Below the pieces are notes generated by a model. That model was not told the origin of the DNA, did no database searches, and saw nothing but the letters and a program-made list of their open reading frames with translations. A program made the translations under genes and the position numbers. Of a stretch of DNA of 64,000 bases, positions 53,731 through 64,000 are shown piece by piece; within the stretch, counting starts at the first letter, position 1, and the number at the start of each line of letters is the position of its first letter. Origin of the DNA: Mesorhizobium sp. M2E.F.Ca.ET.219.01.1.1 (GTDB lineage Bacteria > Pseudomonadota > Alphaproteobacteria > Rhizobiales > Rhizobiaceae); contig NZ_SADT02000001.1 of the NCBI RefSeq assembly GCF_004016445.2, forward strand, positions 663,630-727,629. Direction: 5' to 3'.

Positions 53731-55521
53731 TTAGCTCGGATTGCCGATCCCGGCGGCACGCAAGGATTGCACCAGCCGATCGGTGAGATCCGCCGGATAT
53801 TTGCGGTCGACGAATGTCGCGCGCGGGTCGGCGGCGAATTTCGGGAATTCGGTGGTGAGCTCGTTGGCAAGCTCGCCCGCCAGCTTGTCCCGACCCGAAA
53901 TCTTGGCGCCGATCAGGCGCGCGGCCAGATAATGCGACTTGGATGCCGTCGTGCGCAGCGACTCGCTGGCGATGGCGGCCTTTTTCATGTCGCCCTGCAT
54001 GAAGGCGCCGACGAACAGGCCATAGTCCCACCAGGTCGGATGGCCGCTGAAGGCCTCGACCGCGTGGCCCAGGATCGGCGTTCCCTCATCATATTTGCCG
54101 GCGAAGATCAGCCCGTAGCCATAGGCGGCGGCCATGCCGAGATCATACGGGTTGAGTTCGTAGGCCTTGCGCGTCAAGCGGATCGCTTCGTCCGCGTTGC
54201 CGAGGCGCGAGTTGAGGTAGCCGAGGGCGCGATGCGCGTGCGGGTTCATAGGCCCCATCTGGACGGCGCGATGCGCAAGCGACATGGCCTTTTCGAGCGT
54301 CGCATCGGGTGGATAGGGATAGTGGACGGTGACGGCCTCCCCATGAAGCGCGGCCAGCTCCGCGTAGACAAGCGACGATTTGGTGCCTTCGCTGGTGAGC
54401 TTCTCCAGGCAGCGATAGGCAGCTTCGTGCGTCTTGGCGTTCATGTCGAGATAGTAGTGGTCGTCGAGCACCAGGCATCCGATCTGGCTCGTGCGGATGT
54501 CGCTCTGGTCGATGTAGCTGTAGATCGCGCCGGAAGCGGGAACGGTCGACGTGAGGAGGCTGGCGATGTTGCTTTCAACCACACCAGGCGCGGTTTCGGC
54601 CGATGTCAGGTTGCGCGACAGCAGGACCCGGCCGGTCGCGACGCTCTGCAATTCCACCGTGACGTCGCCGGCGGCGGGCCCGGGGACAATATCGAAGACG
54701 AAACTAATCGGGTCGGCCGATTGATCGCGCGTTGAATCCGCGTCGCGCCCGATGAAGTCGATGGTGTCGAAACCGGCAAGGCCGGCGCGCAGCGACGACG
54801 CGACGCGAGCCGCCTCCGCTCCATCGGCTTTCGTGGCAAGGTAGATGAGCGGCAAGGAGTCGAATATCGGCTGAGCGGCGGTGCCGGCAGCGCCCGCCGT
54901 TGCGGCCGTCGCCGCCGTGTCGCCGCCGCCAAGGAAGGCATTGCCCTGGCGAAGGATGAGCAGGCCTAGCATGGCAATGACCAGAACCATGGCAGCCCAG
55001 AAGAACCGCAACTGCCGCGTCAGTGATTGTGCAGGTGCGGCTGATGCAATGGGGGCCGCAGGCTCGCCCGGCGTCGGGCTGTCGAGATATTCGGCCGCGG
55101 CCGGGGCGGCTTCGGCCGACGCCTGGGGTAGGCGCGCGATGTTGCCGGTCGCGGATTTTGCGTCGCCGGGCAGGCGGATTGCGTTCAGTTCATAGGAAGG
55201 AACATAACCGCCGCGCGGGATCGCGATGCGAACCGGCTCGGCGACGCCTTCATTGGCGAAGTATTGGTCCAGAAGCTCGCGCAAGCGGCCGGCCTGGACC
55301 CTGACCACGGCATCGGTGGAGGCATCGAAATCGCCGTCCTTGCCGAAGACGTCCATGGCGATGGAAACGCCCTTCAGCCTGTCCGCCTCGCCGGCCTGCT
55401 CGCGTTCGACGAGATAGCGTAACAGCCTGCGTGCACGCTCGGAGCGTCCGAACGTCTCGCTGGCAAGCAGTCGCTCCAATGTCTCGCGCACTGCGGGGGC
55501 GGCAGGCGGGGCATGCTCCAA
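53731..55521 (-). CDS. Membrane-anchored TPR regulator with TolB-like domain
   Basis: I start at TTG 55521 behind AAAGGAT. The 596-residue protein begins with a helical domain typical of the family (RETLERLLASETFGRSERAR, VSIAMDVFGKDGDFDASTDA, VVRVQAGRLRELLDQYF). It then has one transmembrane helix (FFWAAMVLVIAMLGLLIL), a TolB-like domain (LIYLATKADGAEAARVASSL) and TPRs (AHRALGYLNSRLGNADEAIR). The layout suggests a cytoplasmic effector region with periplasmic sensing. It is distinct from the winged-helix regulators at 3272 and 6240. Confidence 0.75.
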   Translation of the reverse strand: MEHAPPAAPAVRETLERLLASETFGRSERARRLLRYLVEREQAGEADRLKGVSIAMDVFGKDGDFDASTDAVVRVQAGRLRELLDQYFANEGVAEPVRIAIPRGGYVPSYELNAIRLPGDAKSATGNIARLPQASAEAAPAAAEYLDSPTPGEPAAPIASAAPAQSLTRQLRFFWAAMVLVIAMLGLLILRQGNAFLGGGDTAATAATAGAAGTAAQPIFDSLPLIYLATKADGAEAARVASSLRAGLAGFDTIDFIGRDADSTRDQSADPISFVFDIVPGPAAGDVTVELQSVATGRVLLSRNLTSAETAPGVVESNIASLLTSTVPASGAIYSYIDQSDIRTSQIGCLVLDDHYYLDMNAKTHEAAYRCLEKLTSEGTKSSLVYAELAALHGEAVTVHYPYPPDATLEKAMSLAHRAVQMGPMNPHAHRALGYLNSRLGNADEAIRLTRKAYELNPYDLGMAAAYGYGLIFAGKYDEGTPILGHAVEAFSGHPTWWDYGLFVGAFMQGDMKKAAIASESLRTTASKSHYLAARLIGAKISGRDKLAGELANELTTEFPKFAADPRATFVDRKYPADLTDRLVQSLRAAGIGNPS

Positions 55522-55695
55522 GTGTCGATCCTTTCGAACTCGGCACAGGTTAGGTCGTGATAATATAGCGCTCGCGCCGGCACACAAGGACGCTTGTGTT
55601 ATGCTTTCGCGTAAGCCACCGGAAATTCCCCCGCCGGTTAACGAGCGACGGGGAAATTGCGTCTGTTTTGCAACACGGTTAGGGAGCCTGGCTGG

Positions 55696-57495
<1,800 letters not shown>

Positions 57496-57550
57496 CTACC
57501 AGAATTTCATTCGCTTGATTATGACTTTGCCAAGGAGCATGCGCCTGAGA

Positions 57551-57593
57551 CGGCGGGTATCGACCGCCGGGCGCTCCTTCAGCGAACCCGGCG
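57551..57593 (-). promoter_or_regulatory. Mutually exclusive hairpins of the leuA leader
   Basis: Hairpin A (57565-57593) has arms CGCCGGG/CCCGGCG plus inner CGCT/AGCG and spans the leader stop codon. Hairpin B (57551-57568) has arms GGCGG/CCGCC. They share bases 57564-57568, so only one can form. This is the logic of attenuation by a translating ribosome. No U-run follows hairpin B, so control may be translational or use another hairpin nearer leuA. Confidence 0.6.
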
Positions 57594-57698
57594 ATCGCCG
57601 ATAAGGCCGAGAAGAAGCAGGGTCGAAGCGAGCGCGCGCGCGGTCTCGCCGGCAAAGCCGGGGCGAGAAGAAGCGACGGAGCGAACGCGCGTGGTCAT
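57579..57698 (-). CDS. leuA leader peptide
   Basis: The 39-codon minus-strand ORF, with an AGAG element just before its ATG at 57698, reads MTTRVRSVASSRPGFAGETA, then RALASTLLLLGLIGDRRVR. It has four consecutive Leu codons (CTG CTT CTT CTC), then Gly-Leu. The stop lies inside hairpin A, 144 nt upstream of leuA. Ribosome stalling at the Leu codons when charged tRNA-Leu is scarce would favour the alternative hairpin and raise leuA expression. Confidence 0.75.
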   Translation of the reverse strand: MTTRVRSVASSRPGFAGETARALASTLLLLGLIGDRRVR

Positions 57699-57865
57699 GG
57701 CGGTTCTCTTACAGGAGCGGCCCGTCAGAGGCAAGCGGGACGCAGGAACGATTGCGCCTCGCCCGGTCTCTTCGCGGCGCCGACGTCTTCCCCGCGCCTC
57801 GTAAATGCGCCAGACTTGGTTTCGAACGCTTGGCTACCGAGCGAAGCTCCGGGGAGGGGTCGCCC

Positions 57866-59032
57866 ATGAATTTCGTGTTCTTCTCGCCGCATTTTCCGGC
57901 CAACGGAGCCGATTTCTGCGACCGGCTGAAGAAGGCCGGCGCCACCGTGCTCGGCATTGGTGACGCGCCTTACGAGACCCTGAACGGCAAGCTGAAGGCC
58001 GCGCTTTCGGAATATTACCGCATCGCCGACATGGAGGATTACGACGCGGTGTTCCGGGCGATGGGCCATTTCATCCACAAATGGGGCCGCATCGACCGCT
58101 TTGAATCGCTCAACGAGCATTGGCTGGAGCTCGAGGCGAATATCCGCACCGATTTCAACATCTATGGCACCAAGCTCGACTTCGTGAAGAATTTGAAGCG
58201 CAAGAGCCGCATGCGCGCCTTCTTCCGCAAGAGCGGCGTCGAGACCATTCCGCAGCGCAAATGCTCCGACCGCGCCGGCGCCATGACCTTCATCCGGCGT
58301 GTCGGCTATCCGGTCGTGGTCAAGCCGGATTCAGGTTCCGGCGCCTCCAACACCTTCAAGATCTCCAATGCCAGGGAACTTGACCAGTTCTTCCGGGACA
58401 AGCCGGAGGACGTCACCTTCGTCATGGAGCAGTTCATCGAGGGGCTGGTGGTGACCTTCGACGGGCTGGTCAACCGCGACGGCGAGGTGGTGCTGGCAGC
58501 CAGCCACCGCTACGACCAGAGCATCATGGACGCGGTCAACAAGGACCGCCATATGAGCTACACCTGCTTTCCCGAGATCACGCCGGCGGTAGAGGAGGCG
58601 GGCCGCAAGATCCTGAAGGCGTTCGACGTGCGCGAACGCTTCTTCCACATCGAGCTGTTCGAGACCAAGGACAAGCGCATCATCGCGCTCGAGGTCAATA
58701 TGCGCCCGCCCGGCGCCTGGATGACCGACGCTATCAACTACACATTCGACATCGACGTCTATGCCGCATGGGCCGAGATGGTGGTCAAGGATGCGGCCGG
58801 CGGCCCTTACAAGGGCAAGTATTTCACCGCCTATGCCAGCCGCAAACGCCATATCGACTATTTGCACAGCCATGCGGACGTGCTAGCCGCGCACGGCGAC
58901 AAGATCGTCCACCACCAGGCCATCGAAGAGGTCTTCAGCCGCGCCATGGGCAATTACGCCTACCAGATGCGTTCGAAGGATCCGAAGGCGCTGCGCCAGG
59001 CGGTCGACTATATCCACGCGGAAAAGGCCTGA
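57866..59032 (+). CDS. ATP-grasp family ligase
   Basis: The 388-residue protein has an N-terminal pre-ATP-grasp domain (MNFVFFSPHFPANGADFCDR) and an ATP-grasp core (VGYPVVVKPDSGSGASNTFK, VTFVMEQFIEGLVVTFDGLV, HIELFETKDKRIIALEVNMR). The metal-binding Glu and Asn are in LEVNMRP. It would join a carboxylate to an amine or thiol with ATP. A GGGGAGGGG ribosome-binding region precedes the ATG. It shares an operon with an esterase 4 nt downstream and an NTF2-like protein. Confidence 0.85.
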   Translation: MNFVFFSPHFPANGADFCDRLKKAGATVLGIGDAPYETLNGKLKAALSEYYRIADMEDYDAVFRAMGHFIHKWGRIDRFESLNEHWLELEANIRTDFNIYGTKLDFVKNLKRKSRMRAFFRKSGVETIPQRKCSDRAGAMTFIRRVGYPVVVKPDSGSGASNTFKISNARELDQFFRDKPEDVTFVMEQFIEGLVVTFDGLVNRDGEVVLAASHRYDQSIMDAVNKDRHMSYTCFPEITPAVEEAGRKILKAFDVRERFFHIELFETKDKRIIALEVNMRPPGAWMTDAINYTFDIDVYAAWAEMVVKDAAGGPYKGKYFTAYASRKRHIDYLHSHADVLAAHGDKIVHHQAIEEVFSRAMGNYAYQMRSKDPKALRQAVDYIHAEKA

Positions 59033-59036
59033 GCCG

Positions 59037-59813
59037 ATGGACGTCTCCTATCACAAGGGCCATGCCCGCAATCTCGGCCGCGACATGGAATACAAGCGCT
59101 ACGGCCATGCCGGGCGCCCGGTGGTGGTGTTCCCGACCTCGCAAGGGCGCTTCTACCAGTTCGAGGATTCGGGCGGGGTCGCGGCGCTTGCCGAGTTCAT
59201 CGATACCGGCCGCATTCAGCTCTTCACGCTCGACGGCATCGATTCGGAATCCTTCTTCAACAAGCATGCCGATGCGGCGCATCGCATCGCGCGGCACGAG
59301 GCCTATTTCCGCTATGTGCGCGAAGAGGCGCTGCCGGAGCTGCAGGCGGCCGCCGCCAAGTCCAATGGCGGGCGCAATCTCAAGCCGCTGTTCAGCGGCT
59401 GCTCGATGGGCGGCTACCATTCGTCGAACTTCGTGTTCCGCTTCCCGGAACTGGCAAGCGGCGTCATCTCGCTGTCCGGCGTCTATTCGGCCAGCGATTT
59501 TTTCGGCCGGGCGCTGGAAGGCAACATCTATTTCAATTCGCCGCTCGATTACCTGCCGGGCATCGTCGACCAGAAGCTGCTCGGGCGGCTCAGGGCGCTC
59601 AGGCTGATCTTCTGCTGCGGCCAGGGCGCCTGGGAAGAGCGCATGCTGGTCGAGACGCGCGAGCTGGAACAGGTGCTGCGCGACAAGTCCATCCCGGCCT
59701 GGGTGGACTATTGGGGCGGCGACGTCAGCCATGACTGGCCGTGGTGGCACAAGCAACTGGTCTATTTCTTCGGCCGCTGGCTGGATGACGATCTGATGCA
59801 CAGGCTGGATTGA
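59037..59813 (+). CDS. Esterase-family alpha/beta hydrolase
   Basis: The 258-residue protein has the nucleophile elbow LFSGCSMGGYHSSNFVFRFP (Ser in GCSMGG), an early YHKGHARNLGRDMEYKRYGH strand, and catalytic His in DVSHDWPWWHKQ. It belongs to the esterase D/FrsA-like group of serine hydrolases. It sits between an ATP-grasp ligase and an NTF2-like protein, overlapping the latter by one base, so it probably processes the ligase's product. Confidence 0.82.
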   Translation: MDVSYHKGHARNLGRDMEYKRYGHAGRPVVVFPTSQGRFYQFEDSGGVAALAEFIDTGRIQLFTLDGIDSESFFNKHADAAHRIARHEAYFRYVREEALPELQAAAAKSNGGRNLKPLFSGCSMGGYHSSNFVFRFPELASGVISLSGVYSASDFFGRALEGNIYFNSPLDYLPGIVDQKLLGRLRALRLIFCCGQGAWEERMLVETRELEQVLRDKSIPAWVDYWGGDVSHDWPWWHKQLVYFFGRWLDDDLMHRLD

Positions 59814-60127
59814 TGACCACGCCCGATCCGATCCGCCGCTTTGTCGAGGCCACCAATGCCGGCGATAGCGAAGCGTTTCTCGACACGTTCACCGAGAAGG
59901 CTTTCCTGAGCGACTGGGGCCGCGATTTCCACGGACGCGACGGGCTCGCGCGGTGGAACCAGTCGGACAATATCGGCGCGCAGTCCAATCTTCGCATCGT
60001 CCGCATCACGCGGCGCGACGGCGTCTACCATGCCCGCGTTGCGGTGACGGGCAATGGTTTCAACGGCGAGGGCGACATGGCCTTCACGCTGGACGGCGAC
60101 CGGATCGCAAGCTTGGTCATCAGCTGA
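59813..60127 (+). CDS. SnoaL-like (NTF2-fold) protein
   Basis: The 104-residue protein begins MTTPDPIRRFVEATNAGDSE and follows with AFLDTFTEKAFLSDWGRDFH, RIVRITRRDGVYHARVAVTG and a GEGDMAFTLDGDRIASLVI strand, the usual NTF2 fold. ATG 59813 overlaps the upstream stop by one base (TGATG). It is third in the ATP-grasp operon. Function is unknown. Confidence 0.78.
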   Translation: MTTPDPIRRFVEATNAGDSEAFLDTFTEKAFLSDWGRDFHGRDGLARWNQSDNIGAQSNLRIVRITRRDGVYHARVAVTGNGFNGEGDMAFTLDGDRIASLVIS

Positions 60128-60190
60128 AGCATGACGCGTCAAGCAGGGCGTCCGGCGCAGAAGCCGGATGACCTGCCTTGGCTGGTGGCG

Positions 60191-61726
60191 TCAGCCTTCC
60201 TGGCATGCCGGGACAGGAGCGACGTCCTGCTCGGGCGCCGATCCGCGACGCAGGCCGACGAAGACGACGACGGCCGTCAGCACCGTGATGGTCGCCAGCA
60301 CGACGAGCAGCCGGTCGAAAGCGGTCTCATAGGCCCGGATGAGGACTGTGACGCCAGCCATCGGCAGGTGTTGCGTCGTTCCGCCGAGGTTGCCGGTCAC
60401 CAGCAGTTGCGCGGCCGATGCCGCATCGGCGGGCGAAGCCAGCCCTTGAGCGCCGAGCTGCGTGGCGGTGAAGCCCGACAGGACCGCCATGACGACCGCC
60501 AGGGCCACGCCCTCGCTGGCGACGCGGGTGGTGTTGAAGATGCCGACCGCCATGCCGGCGCGCTCCTTCGGCACGACGCTGACCGCAAGTCCGTCCATCA
60601 AACCCCAGGGCAGGGCGATGCCGATGCCGATCAGGACCAGCGGGGCCACCAGTGCGCTGTCCGCCGCGGGCACACGGCTGAGCCAGACAAGGCCGGCGGC
60701 GGCGATCAGCAGGCCAACGCCGCAGATCGTGGCCGGGGCAATCCAGCGTGCCGCCTGGCCCGCCAGCAGCGGCAAGATCAGCAGCGGCCCGGAGAGGCAT
60801 ATCATCAATTGCCCCGCTTTGATCTCGCTCATCCCCTCGATGCCGATGAAGCGGATCGGCAAGAGCACGAGCAGGACGACGAAAGCATAAGCGGGTGCCG
60901 CGGCCAGGAACTGGACACCGACGAAACGCGGGAAGCGGAACAGTGTCAGATCCAGCATCGGCCGGCCCACGCGCCGCTCGACTATGACGAAGGCGGCAAA
61001 GCAGACGGCAGCCACGCCAAGGAGCGCGAGAACGAAGGGATTGGCCCAGCCGCTCTGCGGCGCCTGCAGCACGCCATAAGTCAGCGCGGCAAGCGCGATG
61101 GTGAAGGTGCCGGCTCCCGCCCAATCGAGCCCGGTTGCATCCGGGTCGTGCGATTCGGCGACGGTGCCCAGGCCGAGCGCGCCTGCGGCAACGCCAAGCG
61201 CCGCCACGAGGAGAAAGATCGCGCGCCAGCCGAATGTATCGATGAGCAGGCCGGAGGCGACAGGGCCGAAGGCGAGCCCGATGCCGAAGCTGGTGCCGAG
61301 GAAACTGAAGGCGCGCAGCCGCGATTGCCCGTCGAATTCCTGGGCAAGTCCTGAGGCACCGCCGGCGAAGGCGGCAGCGCCGCCTATGCCTTGCAAGGCA
61401 CGGAACATGTCGAACCAGACGATGTCCGGCGCCAGCATGCAGCCCAGCGCGGCAAGGATATAGGTGGCGAGGCCGGTGAGGAAGACCCGCTTGCGGCCAT
61501 GGTTGTCGGCCAATGCTCCGGCCGCCATCAGGCCGGCGCCGAAGGTCAGCATGAAGGCATTGGTCACCCAGTTGAGCGCGAGCGGACTGCCCTCGAGATC
61601 GGCGGCAATGCGGGACAGCGCCACGGCCGGCCCGGTGAAGCTCAACGGCATCGTCATGGCGGCGAGGCAGACCGACAGCAGCACAAGCCATCTGCCGGCG
61701 GGGCCGGTTCCGGTCATCAAAGTCAT
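60191..61726 (-). CDS. MFS transporter, DHA2 (14-helix) drug-efflux type
   Basis: The 511-residue protein has about 14 hydrophobic segments and the MFS motif A in loop 2-3 (GALADNHGRKRVFLTGLATY). It also has LNWVTNAFMLTFGAGLMAAG, FRALQGIGGAAAFAGGASGL and the motif C region FGIGLAFGPVASGLLID. DHA2 members export drugs and other compounds by proton antiport. It is divergent from a LysR regulator that probably controls it. Confidence 0.9.
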   Translation of the reverse strand: MTLMTGTGPAGRWLVLLSVCLAAMTMPLSFTGPAVALSRIAADLEGSPLALNWVTNAFMLTFGAGLMAAGALADNHGRKRVFLTGLATYILAALGCMLAPDIVWFDMFRALQGIGGAAAFAGGASGLAQEFDGQSRLRAFSFLGTSFGIGLAFGPVASGLLIDTFGWRAIFLLVAALGVAAGALGLGTVAESHDPDATGLDWAGAGTFTIALAALTYGVLQAPQSGWANPFVLALLGVAAVCFAAFVIVERRVGRPMLDLTLFRFPRFVGVQFLAAAPAYAFVVLLVLLPIRFIGIEGMSEIKAGQLMICLSGPLLILPLLAGQAARWIAPATICGVGLLIAAAGLVWLSRVPAADSALVAPLVLIGIGIALPWGLMDGLAVSVVPKERAGMAVGIFNTTRVASEGVALAVVMAVLSGFTATQLGAQGLASPADAASAAQLLVTGNLGGTTQHLPMAGVTVLIRAYETAFDRLLVVLATITVLTAVVVFVGLRRGSAPEQDVAPVPACQEG

Positions 61727-61872
61727 GGATTTTCCTATCCGAGGCGGGGTTGCCGGCGTGCCGCGGACTGGCGGCGCCGATCGCAACCGCAAGATAGGGC
61801 AGGGACATTTCCGGCAAAATAGTATCAAATCTCCATTCATACCGGAATGAAGCGCTCGAATGGATTCAAGCG

Positions 61873-62760
61873 ATGGATCGTCTCAACGGCCTTCTTGCCT
61901 TTGCACGCACCGCCGAGTTCGGCAGTTTTGTCAGCGCGGGGCGAGCGCTCGGCATCTCCGCTTCCGCCGTCGGCAAGAGCGTCGCCCGGCTCGAGCAGGA
62001 ACTCGGCGTGCGGCTCCTGCAGCGCAGCACGCGGCGCATCGGCCTGACCGAGGAAGGCAAGCTGTTCAACGAGCGGGTACGCCGCATTCTCGACGACATC
62101 GACGATGCCGAGGCGATGCTGTCGCGGACACGCGAGACGCCGCACGGGCGGCTGCGGATCTCCACCCCGATCGTCACCTATCACCTGCTGTTGCCGGTGC
62201 TGTCGGAATTCATGGCGCGATACCCGGAAATCGAGCTCGATATCGATTTCAACGACCGCGTCGTGGACGTCATCGAAGAGGGTATCGACGTCGCGATCCG
62301 CAGCGGCGAGCTGCCCGATTCACGACTGGTGTCGAGGCCGGTCGCGCCCTTTCGCATGATCCTGTGCGCGGCCGCTTCCTACCTCGACCGCCATGGCACG
62401 CCCGGAACGCCGGCGGACCTTTCGGCGCATTTCGGCATACATTTCCGCTTTCTCAACAGCGGCAGGCTGCTCCATTGGCCGTTCATCACCGGGAGCGCCG
62501 CGCCGCAGATACGCTCCATGCTGACCTGCAACAACATGGAGGCATTGAAGGGCGCGACGCTTGCCGGGCTCGGCATCGCCTGCATGCCCGATTTCCTGGT
62601 GCGGGAGGCGCTGCACGACGGAAGGCTGCGCACCGTGCTCGACGACCATGTCGACGGCCGCGGCCAGTTTCGCATGCTGTGGCCATCCAATCGCCACCTC
62701 TCGCCCAAGGTGCGCGTCTTCGTCGATTTCCTGCCCGAGCGGCTTGCTGTCGGGCGATAG
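61873..62760 (+). CDS. LysR-family transcriptional regulator
   Basis: The 295-residue protein has the LysR helix-turn-helix (MDRLNGLLAFARTAEFGSFV, SAGRALGISASAVGKSVARL, LLQRSTRRIGLTEEGKLF) and the effector domain (LRISTPIVTYHLLLPVLSEF, DVAIRSGELPDSRLVSR). It lies head-to-head with the MFS transporter (146-nt gap) and should regulate it. The effector is unknown. Confidence 0.92.
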   Translation: MDRLNGLLAFARTAEFGSFVSAGRALGISASAVGKSVARLEQELGVRLLQRSTRRIGLTEEGKLFNERVRRILDDIDDAEAMLSRTRETPHGRLRISTPIVTYHLLLPVLSEFMARYPEIELDIDFNDRVVDVIEEGIDVAIRSGELPDSRLVSRPVAPFRMILCAAASYLDRHGTPGTPADLSAHFGIHFRFLNSGRLLHWPFITGSAAPQIRSMLTCNNMEALKGATLAGLGIACMPDFLVREALHDGRLRTVLDDHVDGRGQFRMLWPSNRHLSPKVRVFVDFLPERLAVGR

Positions 62761-62783
62761 ATTCCGCCCCGGGCCGCCTGTGA

Positions 62784-63548
62784 TCAATAGGTCGTGCGCC
62801 CGCCGGAGAGATCGAACGTCGCGCCGGTGGTGAAGGAGTTCTCGTCCGACAGCATGAAGGCGATCATGGCGGCCGCCTCCTCGACCTCGACGAAACGGCC
62901 GCGCGGCACCTTGCCCAGCATGTAGGCGACCTGGGCCTCGGTGAGCTGCTCCAGAATGCGGGTGCGGGCAGGCGAGGGCGTGAGCGCGTTGACGGCTATG
63001 TCGTATCCGGCGAGCTCCTTGCCGAGCGATTTGGTCAGCGCCAGCACGCCGGCCTTGGCGGCCGAATAGGCAGCGGCGTTGGGATTGCCCTCCTTGCCGG
63101 CCACCGAGGAGATGTTGACGATGCGGCCATAGTTGCGCGCGACCATGCCGGGCACCAGGCGCTTGCAGCAATAGAAGACGCCGTTGAGGTCGATATCGAC
63201 GATCTGGCGCCAGGCGGCGGGATCGTAGTCCACCACGGTCGCCGCCGGCCCGGCAATGCCGGCATTGTTGACGAGAAGATCGACGGGGCCAAGCGTCCGC
63301 TCGGTCTGGGCGGCGGCGCGATCGACGGCCTCGATCTGCGACTGGTCGCAAAGGATGGCCTCGACGCGGCCGAACGAAGCGAGTTCGGCTACGGCCTTGG
63401 CCATTGCGGCCTGGTCGATGTCCCAGATGGCCACGCTGACGCCCGACGACAACAAGCGTCGCGCGACCGCAAGGCCGATGCCTTGCGCGCCGCCGGTCAC
63501 CACGGCGACGCGGCCGGAAAGATCGACGGCATTCACACGACGGTTCAT
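62784..63548 (-). CDS. SDR-family oxidoreductase
   Basis: The 254-residue protein has TGGAQGIGLAVARRLLSSGV, NNAGIAGPAATVVDYDP, the catalytic Ser in IVNISSVAGKEGNP, and Tyr-x3-Lys in AAYSAAKAG. It ends FDLSGGRTTY, the classical FabG-like layout. It is probably NAD(P)-dependent, acting on a sugar or hydroxy-acid. ATG 63548 with GAGGAAA upstream is chosen. It is next to an AbrB-type membrane protein on the same strand. Confidence 0.87.
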   Translation of the reverse strand: MNRRVNAVDLSGRVAVVTGGAQGIGLAVARRLLSSGVSVAIWDIDQAAMAKAVAELASFGRVEAILCDQSQIEAVDRAAAQTERTLGPVDLLVNNAGIAGPAATVVDYDPAAWRQIVDIDLNGVFYCCKRLVPGMVARNYGRIVNISSVAGKEGNPNAAAYSAAKAGVLALTKSLGKELAGYDIAVNALTPSPARTRILEQLTEAQVAYMLGKVPRGRFVEVEEAAAMIAFMLSDENSFTTGATFDLSGGRTTY

Positions 63549-63585
63549 GGGCATTTTCCTCGCTCCCACCTTGCAATAGCGTGGA

Positions 63586-64000
63586 TCAGGCCCTGACGTT
63601 TCGCGCCACCAGCCTGGCTACGCTTGGCCCAATGAGCAGCACGACCAGGAAGCGTGCCGACTGCAAGGCCATGACGAAGGAGATGTCGACGTTGCGCGCC
63701 GCGGCGGCGATGATTGCGACGCTGTCCATGCCGCCGGGGCTGGTCGCCAGATAGGCGGTCAGCGGATCGATGCCGAGCAGGCGGCTGATGACGAAGGCCA
63801 TGCCGCCGCAAAAGGCGATCAGCGCGACGATCGAGCCGATGATCTGCGGCAGGGCGCGCGCCGCGTGGCGCAGGATCGGGCGCGTGAAGTTCAGCCCGAT
63901 CGACCAGCCGACCATGGCGTAGCTGATCGCCAGCAGCCAAGGCGGCAATTGCATCGGCGCGCCGAGGCCGAGATGGATCAGCGCGCCGAAAATGAAGGTG
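63586..64000 (-). CDS. AbrB-family membrane protein, 5' end beyond window
   Basis: The visible C-terminal 137 codons are hydrophobic, with about four membrane segments and the signature YLATSPGGMDSVAIIAAAAR, then NVDISFVMALQSARFLVVLL. The frame stays open to the window edge (TFIFGALIHLGLGAP precedes MQLPPWLL), so the gene continues to the right. Full-length AbrB-family proteins have about 350 residues and 10 helices. The transported substrate is unknown. The internal ATG at 63954 is not the true start. Confidence 0.85.
   Translation of the reverse strand, partial: TFIFGALIHLGLGAPMQLPPWLLAISYAMVGWSIGLNFTRPILRHAARALPQIIGSIVALIAFCGGMAFVISRLLGIDPLTAYLATSPGGMDSVAIIAAAARNVDISFVMALQSARFLVVLLIGPSVARLVARNVRA

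Noticed and set aside
60131..61354. 407-codon plus-strand ORF
   Set aside because: Antisense to the MFS transporter; composition dominated by Gln/Arg/Asp, with no domain.

Overview
The window looks like an alphaproteobacterial chromosome, most likely a rhizobium of the Mesorhizobium type. The evidence is the ctrA/sciP/chpT cell-cycle cluster, an EipA (DUF1134) protein, a Ti-plasmid-style traA/traCD set, several DUF6894 genes and high-GC codon use. It divides at an elongator tRNA-Met gene (34606-34682, minus strand) into an accessory half on the left and a conserved half on the right.

Left half, 1 to about 34.6 kb. Gene density is low and decay is heavy. Many small genes are broken: two of three DUF6894 copies, a DUF1127 gene, a cupin gene, and several fragments of winged-helix/TolB-like/TPR regulators. 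Intact cargo includes three SAM methyltransferases, a MarR-methyltransferase-thioesterase operon behind a perfect 26-bp palindrome, a cupin, two SnoaL-like proteins, an orphan TadG-like protein, a J-domain protein and several small secreted or membrane proteins. A mobilisation module follows: traD, traC, an oriT-like site and the 1009-residue relaxase TraA. No traG coupling-protein gene or type IV secretion genes are visible. After it come an AlpA-type regulator and an integrase remnant. At 32.8-34.65 kb a large serine recombinase reads into the 3' end of tRNA-Met, which suggests the right-hand attachment site of an integrated element.

The most striking cargo is at 27022-29721. Four genes overlapping by 1-4 nt encode a ubiquitin-like protein ending in Gly, a UBC-fold E2, a JAB/JAMM peptidase with a complete metal motif, and a two-part ThiF/E1 enzyme. 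This is a bacterial ubiquitin-like conjugation operon of the Bil (ISG15-like) anti-phage type. A HigB-like toxin and a HigA/ImmA-IrrE metallopeptidase antitoxin follow directly on the same strand, so 27.0-31.2 kb may be one defence block.

Right half, 34.9-64 kb. This is dense and orderly. It holds a Gfo/Idh/MocA oxidoreductase, mnmA, sciP, a quinone-oxidoreductase/HxlR divergent pair, a FliJ-like protein, ctrA, a receiver-only regulator, chpT, eipA, a coiled-coil membrane protein, a TrmH-type rRNA/tRNA methyltransferase, an ArsR regulator, a HugZ-like protein, a CaiB/SDR pair, a GNAT protein, a glutathionyl-hydroquinone reductase-like GST, Nudix, phosphoesterase and hydrolase genes, and a third TPR regulator. 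leuA follows, preceded by a Leu-rich leader peptide and mutually exclusive hairpins. The segment ends with an ATP-grasp/esterase/SnoaL operon, an MFS transporter with a divergent LysR regulator, an SDR, and the 3' part of an AbrB-family membrane protein cut by the window end.
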